A DNA stretch of 20,063 bases, from the IMG/VR virus record IMGVR_UViG_3300030060_006098, positions 5,577 to 25,639 of that record. One strand, given 5' to 3'. The translations under genes were made by a program, and so were the position numbers. Within the stretch, counting starts at the first letter, position 1. Every line of letters begins with the position of its first letter. The notes beneath the pieces were generated by a model. That model worked only from the letters and a program-made list of their open reading frames with translations, was not told where the DNA came from and made no database searches. This document shows positions 14,222 to 20,063 of the stretch, piece after piece. This stretch comes from a virus.

Positions 14222-15172
14222 TTATTTGTTAATTGTTGATAAAATGTTTAGTATTGTAGCCATAAAGGGTATTTCCTTATCGACTGCTAACGCATCTCTA
14301 TGTTGACCTTCTGCTAATACTAAAATAACTCCACTAACCTTACCCGAAGCATATTCATCTACTTTATCATATAAAAGAGAATACATTTCAGTAAAATCTT
14401 GCACCTTTGAATCGGCTACAGTTTGTCTAATTTTCATGTATTTGTTTCTACTATCATCTGATAATTTTAAGATATCCACTATCTTAGTTTTAAAATCAGA
14501 ATCTAACAAATCATTCTTTGAAAGTTTTAACACTCCTTTAACAGAATTCAATTGGCAAGTATTTATAACTTTTCTAATATCAGGATAAGATGAATCTATG
14601 ATTGGAACTAAATCCTTTACATCATAATTTATATCTTCTGATTTTAGAATCTTATCTAATTGTACTGCCACCTCTTTTTTGGATGGTGGTACTATTTGAA
14701 AGGTTTGACATCTACTTTGAATCGGGTCAATAATCTTCTCAACATAATTACAGGTTAAAATAAACCTACAATGTTTAGAGAATGTTTCCATTAAATTTCT
14801 AAGTATCGCTTGTGCGTTTGGTGTCATATAATCAAACTCATCTAAGATGATAATCTTATATTTTTTAAAACCTTGCGATGATGCAAAGTTCTTAACTTTG
14901 TTTCTAACTGTATCTACATTGTTTTCATCGGATGCATTTATAATCATATAATCACATTCTATTGATTTAACAATAAGTTTAGCTAAAGTTGTTTTACCAG
15001 TACCAGCTCTACCAAATAGTAAAAGGTGAGGTACATCCTCCGATTCTATATAACCACTTACTTTTTCTTTTAGATGTTCGTTACCAACATAATCATCTAA
15101 TTTTATCGGTCTATATTTTTCAACCCAAAGTGAGTTGTCAACCATTTCTTCTTTTTGTTCGAAAAAACTCAT
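14222..15172 (-). CDS. 44: Clamp-loader large subunit, AAA+ ATPase (T4 gp44 type)
   Basis: This 316-residue protein is an AAA+ ATPase of the RFC/gp44 family. The N-terminus has the RFC box WVEKYRPIKLDDYVG (16-30). Walker A is GRAGTGKT (54-61), Walker B is ILDEFDYM (109-116), sensor 1 is FILTCNY (137-143), and the arginine-finger motif SRC is at residues 153-155. The C-terminal collar domain follows. Length is nearly that of T4 gp44 (319). Four copies with gp62 would load the sliding clamp onto primer-template junctions at the fork. One base separates it from the DruA-like gene before it, and one base from the zinc-ribbon gene after it, so it lies inside a single polycistronic unit that starts at gp45. 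Confidence 0.96.
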   Translation of the reverse strand: MSFFEQKEEMVDNSLWVEKYRPIKLDDYVGNEHLKEKVSGYIESEDVPHLLLFGRAGTGKTTLAKLIVKSIECDYMIINASDENNVDTVRNKVKNFASSQGFKKYKIIILDEFDYMTPNAQAILRNLMETFSKHCRFILTCNYVEKIIDPIQSRCQTFQIVPPSKKEVAVQLDKILKSEDINYDVKDLVPIIDSSYPDIRKVINTCQLNSVKGVLKLSKNDLLDSDFKTKIVDILKLSDDSRNKYMKIRQTVADSKVQDFTEMYSLLYDKVDEYASGKVSGVILVLAEGQHRDALAVDKEIPFMATILNILSTINK

Positions 15173-15173
15173 A

Positions 15174-16385
15174 TTATCTTCCTACTTCTTTTAAATAATT
15201 TTCTTTCATTTTATCCCAACTCATACCAATAGCATCTATATAATATAAATGTTCTGGTTTTAATTTATTGGAATCATATAACTTAGTATATCTTTTAATG
15301 GCTTGTCTTTTCCACCATTTATTAATGTAATCAATACCCTCAGTAAATTTCTTCTTCATCTTTAAATCTTTTTCTTCGATTTGTGAACGAAGGAACTCAG
15401 GTCCGTTTTCATACATCATAGCAAGATACACTCCTCTTTTAAATCCATGATGATAACTGGATTGTTTGATACCACACTCTTTAAAGATTTGTCCTAAAAT
15501 CTTTTGTTTGATACCACTAACAGGTCCGTTTCTTTCATAACCCATACTCTTACCATTTCTTTCTCTTTCTTCGGTAATATGTTTCTTATACCAATCTTCT
15601 CTGTTTTCTTTCAACCATTGGTGCCACGGGTCATAGAACTCATCATCTGGTTTGATTGATATCTTTCCAGCTGATTCACCTAAAGTTTTAAAATGTGGGA
15701 TACCATTATACTGAGAATGAATACCATACAAAGAAGTTGTACCAACTGCTATAAGAGTTTGTCCATATTTCTTTTTCCAATATTCTCTAACCTCAGGTAC
15801 AGTAGTCATCATAGCAGTAAGTTTACCTCCTAAGAAATTATATCCTAAAGGTTGTGTACAAACAATCGTTGATGCGATTGTTGTAAAGTTTAGTTTACCT
15901 TTTTTGAATTTATCTTCCTTAGTCCAACCAATATATTTATCCCTCACACCCATTGATGTAACATCAGATGCGAGTGATACCATACCTAAAAGTTTACCAC
16001 TCTTTTTATCTTTAATAAATAACTTAACATTTCGACCAGGATTAGCTGTCCAACTCATTGTATGAATCATTCTTCTAAGATGAGTCCACTTTGTAGATTC
16101 ATTCTTATCTTCAACGATTTCAACATATGGTTCTAATTCCTCAATCTCTTTAATTGTAAGTTCTTTATTATTAATATCTGTAGGTTTCCACTGCCAATCG
16201 TAGTAAGATGCTATTGTAGATTTATCTCTAAGCATAGAATCTTCTTGCAACTCTACCCACTTTTTGTACAGAGTTTGTTCCTCTACACTCATCTGCATGA
16301 GGTAATCCATATTTTCAATGAGTTTTCGTTTCTCATCTTCAAATACAAATTGAGGTTTGGCTGGTTCTGTATCCCAAAAACTCAT
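15174..16385 (-). CDS. DruA-like (DUF4338) protein
   Basis: The core of this 403-residue protein (about 100-245) follows the pattern of the DUF4338 family that includes DruA of the Druantia anti-phage system: GKLLGMVSLASD (130-141), VRDKYIGW (147-154), a strand STIVCTQPLGYNFLGGKL (172-189), KYGQTLIAVGTTSLYG (206-221) and QYNGIPHFKTLGESAGK (225-241). A leading helical segment and a basic, aromatic C-terminal part flank it. No function is established for the stand-alone phage form. It lies between the sliding clamp and the clamp loader, joined to gp45 by a TAATG overlap and to gp44 by one base, so it is expressed with the replisome. Roles in DNA modification, fork processing or counter-defence are possible. 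None of the other Druantia genes is present. Confidence 0.7.
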   Translation of the reverse strand: MSFWDTEPAKPQFVFEDEKRKLIENMDYLMQMSVEEQTLYKKWVELQEDSMLRDKSTIASYYDWQWKPTDINNKELTIKEIEELEPYVEIVEDKNESTKWTHLRRMIHTMSWTANPGRNVKLFIKDKKSGKLLGMVSLASDVTSMGVRDKYIGWTKEDKFKKGKLNFTTIASTIVCTQPLGYNFLGGKLTAMMTTVPEVREYWKKKYGQTLIAVGTTSLYGIHSQYNGIPHFKTLGESAGKISIKPDDEFYDPWHQWLKENREDWYKKHITEERERNGKSMGYERNGPVSGIKQKILGQIFKECGIKQSSYHHGFKRGVYLAMMYENGPEFLRSQIEEKDLKMKKKFTEGIDYINKWWKRQAIKRYTKLYDSNKLKPEHLYYIDAIGMSWDKMKENYLKEVGR

Positions 16386-17080
16386 TACTTAATCTCCACC
16401 AAGTAATAGTTAGAAGTATAATCACCATCTTCGAAAGCTACATGTGCTAATCCTTTTGATGAAATTTTAAGTGATGATTTGTTTGAACCTTTATTTGCTG
16501 TCAATATTTCTTTTAAATACTTAGCTGAAAATGCTATTGGTTCAATATCATTATCACAACTACAATTTACAGAAATAGAAATTCTGTTGGAATTGATTGA
16601 TGAATATCCTAATATAATTTCACCTTTGTTATTTTTACAAGTGAATGTAAATGTATCTGCATCTGCTAATGCTCCTTTTGATTTGATGTATTTGTTAATA
16701 AACTCATCATCTAAAGTGATATCAGCATCAAATGGAGGAAGTTCTTTTAAATCAGGTACCGCTGGGATAACGGATGGTGCAGCTAACATATACTGAACCT
16801 TTGTTCCTTTATCACTAAATTTAAGAGCGCCTGTTGCTTCTTCTACTTTAATTGATGAATCTAATACACTTAATAATCCCCTTAACTGAGAAGTTGTATA
16901 AATACCATACTCACCTGTTGGGAAATCTTTTTCAGTTACAGTAACATCACCCAATAGGGTTTTATCATCTGAAATCATTTTAACCGATACTGAACCATCG
17001 GTTGAATTTAACATTACAGATTCAACCTCACCACCGAGATTGTATCTACTAATGAAACCATTTAGTTTTTGTTTTTCCAT
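16385..17080 (-). CDS. 45: Sliding clamp (T4 gp45 type)
   Basis: This 231-residue protein has the size and repeated two-domain pattern of T4 gp45 (228 residues), which forms a trimeric ring around DNA and holds the polymerase. Signs are the N-terminal beta-strand run with DGSVSVKMISDD, the central GEYGIYTTSQLRGLLSVLD (about 56-74) that corresponds to the inner helix and following strand, the linker AAPSVIPAVPDL, and the C-terminal repeat with IEPIAFSAKYLKEILTANKG ending in the strand YYLVEIK. It starts a cluster and has the clearest ribosome-binding site of the window (AAAAGGAT, five bases before the ATG), fitting a product needed in high amount. A promoter-like element lies just upstream. 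Confidence 0.93.
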   Translation of the reverse strand: MEKQKLNGFISRYNLGGEVESVMLNSTDGSVSVKMISDDKTLLGDVTVTEKDFPTGEYGIYTTSQLRGLLSVLDSSIKVEEATGALKFSDKGTKVQYMLAAPSVIPAVPDLKELPPFDADITLDDEFINKYIKSKGALADADTFTFTCKNNKGEIILGYSSINSNRISISVNCSCDNDIEPIAFSAKYLKEILTANKGSNKSSLKISSKGLAHVAFEDGDYTSNYYLVEIK

Positions 17081-17110
17081 AATTATCCTTTTACTAATTT
17101 TAAATTTATA

Positions 17111-17142
17111 CTAATATACGAAATTTTTTCCACATTTCCAAA
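17111..17142 (-). promoter_or_regulatory. Promoter-like element TTTG-N20-TATATTAG ahead of clamp
   Basis: On the minus strand TTTGGA (17142 to 17137), N14, TTCGTATATTAGT. TTTG starts at the base after the polymerase stop codon. The expected transcript would have a leader of about 25 bases that includes the clamp's AAAAGGAT ribosome-binding site. It would drive gp45, the DruA-like gene, gp44, the zinc-ribbon gene and gp62. Confidence 0.75.
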
Positions 17143-19662
17143 TTAAAATGAGAAAAACTTTTCTGCTGTTTTGGTTGAGGATAAAACTTCACCCCAATCC
17201 ATTGCGTTATAGAAATCTTCTAATTTCTTTAGAAGTTCTCTTTCAAAGATTTTATCATAATCAATGTATGTATTGACTAATTCCATAATTTCCTTTGGGT
17301 CATCATAACCTTTGAATGCTACTCCATCTAAACCTAATGGATTTTGTTTTAAGTAAACCCATTTTACTTTATCACCATTTCTCATTGGTTCATATTTCAT
17401 CTCACATTTGTAATGAGATAATAATTGGTTAAAAGCAATAGCTGCTTTTACATGAGCTGGTGTTCCTAATTTAAATTGAAACATTCTTTGTTGTTTACCT
17501 TTCGGTAAATACTTTGTTAGGTTTTTAACTGATGTATTTTTTGCGATTTGTACAACATTCATTTCGGATAAACCTTTTTTGAATCCCCAAATCTTATCAG
17601 TTAGTTCATTTTCTGTATTACCTTTTAGAATATCAATAAGTACTTCACTCATAAACTTTCTAAAAGCTGCTGGATAAGATGACCTAACAACATCTAATCC
17701 CTTTACATCTAATTTATCAACGGCTACCCCATTATCTGAAATAATCCATTGTGCGTATCTTTTCTTTGCTATCCAAATACCTGATTTGGAAACATATTCT
17801 TTTTTGATTTCAAATCTATGTTTATCTTTATCAACATTAAATACCTTTTTTGATAATATATCATAGAAACCATTTAGATAATCTTGCATCTCTTCTGCAA
17901 TATCATTTACATAACCAGCAATTGTATCTTGCTCATTATCTTTCCAATTAGGTATTCTCTTATCTAATAAAGGTACTGCTGAAAAGAATACAGAATCAGT
18001 ATCGATGTATATGTTAGAATCCAAAGTACTATCGCCAAGCTCCTTATTGTACTTGATGTTAGCCATATCAGCAGTTGATTTAATAACTGTCTGTCCTGTC
18101 GTGGTAACAGCGGTAGCATTATCAACATCATAGAACCTAAAGGCAGGAAGACCAAGCACCCCATATAAAGAGTTAAGTAGAATCTTCTGTACCAACTGAC
18201 GTTTTTTATACCATTCATATTTTGCTTTGTTCCCTGCTTTTCCATGCTCTTTCATTTGATTTTTGAATTCAACTCTTTGATTGAACCAAATATCTAAGAT
18301 ATCAGGTATACAACCAACTGTATCTGTTCTATATAATACACCATTTGATGCTACTGAAAACTTTGATTTATCAAAGAACTTTTTGAGATTCTCCTGCGTA
18401 ATTGTATCTCCATTAATAATCCATTTATCTCTTTTACCTTTTACAAAATCCTCTGCACTCCAATCTTGAATCTTACCAATCTTAGTTTCAGGTGAAATAT
18501 TAATACTCATAATGATAGAGGGATATAGAGAAGTTAAATCCAAATCATAAATCCATTCGTACTTACCAACGATAGGGGCTTTCACATATGCTCCAATGAA
18601 TTTTTCTTCATTGTTATCCCTTAGAGCTTGCATTCTCTCTTGTCTATCAGCAGGTTTGTTCGGTGCTACGATACCTTTCCTTTTTAGGTAACATAGTAAT
18701 GCTCCTTCTAAGTATTTTGATGAATAAACAAAATCCTCATATGGAACGTGACCTGCATGACAGATACCTCTAGCCGTATCGATGAACTGTAGTTTCGCAT
18801 CCATGTCAACAACCAATTCAACATCAACTAAGTTGTACTCAATGAACTTCTCTATATCATCTCTGAATAGTTGGTCTAAGTTACCTGTATATTCTACCTT
18901 TCCTCTTCCTAATTCTTTGTTAGCAATAGAATCTAATCGGTAATTATCCAACTCTGTATAAGTAAAGTTTTTGTAAAGTGCTAAATAATCTAAATAAGAT
19001 ACACCAGCCATAAAGAATCTTTTTCTATAAGGTGACCAGAAACATTCACCAATAGGTGATAACCTATTTGCTTGTCTCTTACCTAATAGATTTTTAATTC
19101 TATTGTAAAGATATGGTGTATCAAAGTAATCAATATTCCAACCCGTAACAATTGATGGATTGATATATTCATATAGTTCTAAATATTTTTCTAAGAGTTC
19201 AGCTTCACTTCTAAATGGTAAAACAATTGCTTTATCAGTTTTCTTATTTGATAAACCACCCTCTTTATCTAAAACTAAAACATAATACTGATTGGTTGCC
19301 GAATCATGCAAAGCAATAGAGGTTATCTCATTCTTAGCTTCTTGCATATCGGGCAAACCAGTTTCCATTTCTACCTCAATATCATATGTGAGAATCACAT
19401 GTCCTTCTGATGGTAAATCGGATTCAGTATAAGTATCTACCAAAACTCTAGTGGTTTCGGGTACATCGGATTCGAATAAATTAGCATCATCTTTTTTGAA
19501 CTTGTAAATCTTTGTTAATCTATCTCCATACAAAGATACATGCTCTCCGTTCTGTGCTTTTTCATAAGCATATCGAGTATACGGAAAAGAACGATAACCT
19601 AATTTATCATCCCATAAGTGTACTAAATTCTTTTCTCTTTGATAATAACAGTTTTGGTACAT
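17143..19662 (-). CDS. 43: DNA polymerase, family B (T4 gp43 type)
   Basis: This 839-residue protein is a complete replicative polymerase with proofreading. The 3'-5' exonuclease motifs are Exo I YDIEVE (Asp94, Glu96), Exo II GWNIDYFDTPY (174-184) and Exo III YNLVD (Tyr276, Asp280). Polymerase motif A is DLTSLYPSII (Asp375), motif B is KILLNSLYG (493-501), and motif C is YIDTDS (Asp554, Asp556). All catalytic residues are present and no intein or split is seen. It is somewhat shorter than T4 gp43 (898). The hydrophobic C-terminal tail (TAEKFFSF) is a likely sliding-clamp binding peptide. Its ATG forms a TAATG overlap with the stop of the upstream glycosyltransferase, so gp43 appears to be transcribed from a promoter outside the window. 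Confidence 0.98.
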   Translation of the reverse strand: MYQNCYYQREKNLVHLWDDKLGYRSFPYTRYAYEKAQNGEHVSLYGDRLTKIYKFKKDDANLFESDVPETTRVLVDTYTESDLPSEGHVILTYDIEVEMETGLPDMQEAKNEITSIALHDSATNQYYVLVLDKEGGLSNKKTDKAIVLPFRSEAELLEKYLELYEYINPSIVTGWNIDYFDTPYLYNRIKNLLGKRQANRLSPIGECFWSPYRKRFFMAGVSYLDYLALYKNFTYTELDNYRLDSIANKELGRGKVEYTGNLDQLFRDDIEKFIEYNLVDVELVVDMDAKLQFIDTARGICHAGHVPYEDFVYSSKYLEGALLCYLKRKGIVAPNKPADRQERMQALRDNNEEKFIGAYVKAPIVGKYEWIYDLDLTSLYPSIIMSINISPETKIGKIQDWSAEDFVKGKRDKWIINGDTITQENLKKFFDKSKFSVASNGVLYRTDTVGCIPDILDIWFNQRVEFKNQMKEHGKAGNKAKYEWYKKRQLVQKILLNSLYGVLGLPAFRFYDVDNATAVTTTGQTVIKSTADMANIKYNKELGDSTLDSNIYIDTDSVFFSAVPLLDKRIPNWKDNEQDTIAGYVNDIAEEMQDYLNGFYDILSKKVFNVDKDKHRFEIKKEYVSKSGIWIAKKRYAQWIISDNGVAVDKLDVKGLDVVRSSYPAAFRKFMSEVLIDILKGNTENELTDKIWGFKKGLSEMNVVQIAKNTSVKNLTKYLPKGKQQRMFQFKLGTPAHVKAAIAFNQLLSHYKCEMKYEPMRNGDKVKWVYLKQNPLGLDGVAFKGYDDPKEIMELVNTYIDYDKIFERELLKKLEDFYNAMDWGEVLSSTKTAEKFFSF

Positions 19663-20063
19663 TAATTAAAATCTGTTCTTGCGTTATTTATAAAATTATT
19701 TTCTATATCCCAACTCTTTAGTTGATTTTCCCATAGTAAGGATTGAGCAATATTAGTTACATCAGGTCTTTCTATATCACCATCTAATAACTTAACTACC
19801 ATATTTTTGAATTCTTTTTTTCCTTTGTAAAGAAGTGGATAATCTTTACCAACCATCTCAGGATAACAAAAGTCATTTGGTAATAGATATGGTACTCCTA
19901 CTGAAAAACCATCAGTAGCACTCATACTCCATGCTGAATAACCTTGAAAAGTACCAACACCAAAATGTGCTTTTGATAATTGATTTAAATATACTTTTCT
20001 ATCAGCTGCTCCAATATACTTTGTATAAGGTTTACCCATTTCTTTTAAAGTAGTGTAAACTTT
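19662..20063 (-). CDS. Glycosyltransferase, C-terminal part (N-terminus beyond right edge)
   Basis: The frame is open to the right edge (eight codons precede the first visible ATG at 20039 with no stop), so this is the C-terminal 133 codons of a longer gene. The visible part resembles the donor-binding domain of group 1 glycosyltransferases: a segment reading YLNQLSKAHFGVGTFQGY, then WSMSATDGFSVGVPYLLPN, then YPEMVG and a helical tail. In this subfamily the region around SATDGFSVGVP takes the place of the EX7E region, and no clear EX7E is seen. The ATG at 20039 is therefore probably an internal methionine. The stop overlaps the gp43 start as TAATG. It is not closely similar to the two glycosyltransferases at the left. 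The substrate is unknown. Confidence 0.72.
   Translation of the reverse strand, partial: KVYTTLKEMGKPYTKYIGAADRKVYLNQLSKAHFGVGTFQGYSAWSMSATDGFSVGVPYLLPNDFCYPEMVGKDYPLLYKGKKEFKNMVVKLLDGDIERPDVTNIAQSLLWENQLKSWDIENNFINNARTDFN

Noticed and set aside
17081-17110. Rho-independent terminator between gp43 and gp45
   Set aside because: The gap is AT-rich with T runs but no stable GC-containing hairpin precedes them; the promoter-like element explains the space.
17964-18245. 93-residue minus-strand frame
   Set aside because: Entirely inside the DNA polymerase gene around motifs B and C in a different frame; shadow.

Overview
The window is AT-rich and entirely coding on the minus strand, with genes packed end to end (many TAATG, ATGA or one-base junctions). 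It carries a complete T4-type replisome set: B-family DNA polymerase (gp43), sliding clamp (gp45), both clamp-loader subunits (gp44, gp62) and a DnaB-like helicase (gp41). A class Ia ribonucleotide reductase with its thioredoxin lies alongside. This is the core of a large tailed phage of the T4-like myovirus group. No structural genes, tRNAs, insertion sequences or CRISPR arrays are visible.

Two signals point to a Bacteroidota (flavobacteria-like) host. Four copies of a promoter-like element fit TTTG-N20-TATATT(T/A)G; in three intergenic copies and one intragenic copy the spacing is exactly 20. This resembles the Bacteroidota -33 TTTG / -7 TAnnTTTG promoter. There is also a 56-residue protein that looks like the Hc1 histone-like family, common in that phylum. 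The host call is inference.

Layout in the direction of transcription (right to left). A glycosyltransferase cut by the right edge is followed by gp43. Then a promoter and gp45, a DruA-like (DUF4338) protein, gp44, a zinc-ribbon protein and gp62. Then a promoter and gp41. Next is a nucleotide-metabolism block: the Hc1-like protein, nrdB, a methyltransferase/2-oxoglutarate oxygenase fusion, nrdA, a small sulfotransferase-like protein and thioredoxin. The thioredoxin gene contains an internal promoter-like element that would serve a small helix-turn-helix protein and two tandem Mom-like DNA-modification proteins. After a further promoter come a 50-residue ORF and a Cas4/RecB-like PD-(D/E)XK nuclease with four cysteines. 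The left end holds a ribbon-helix-helix-like protein, a 47-residue ORF, two GT4-type glycosyltransferases, an unknown protein and a SAM methyltransferase cut by the left edge.

Taken together, the window couples DNA synthesis and dNTP supply with an unusual number of likely modification enzymes: two Mom-like proteins, a DruA-like protein, two methyltransferase domains, an Fe(II) oxygenase domain, a sulfotransferase-like protein and three glycosyltransferases. The most notable points are the tandem Mom pair, the DruA-like gene inside the clamp/clamp-loader cluster, and the methyltransferase-oxygenase fusion between nrdB and nrdA.
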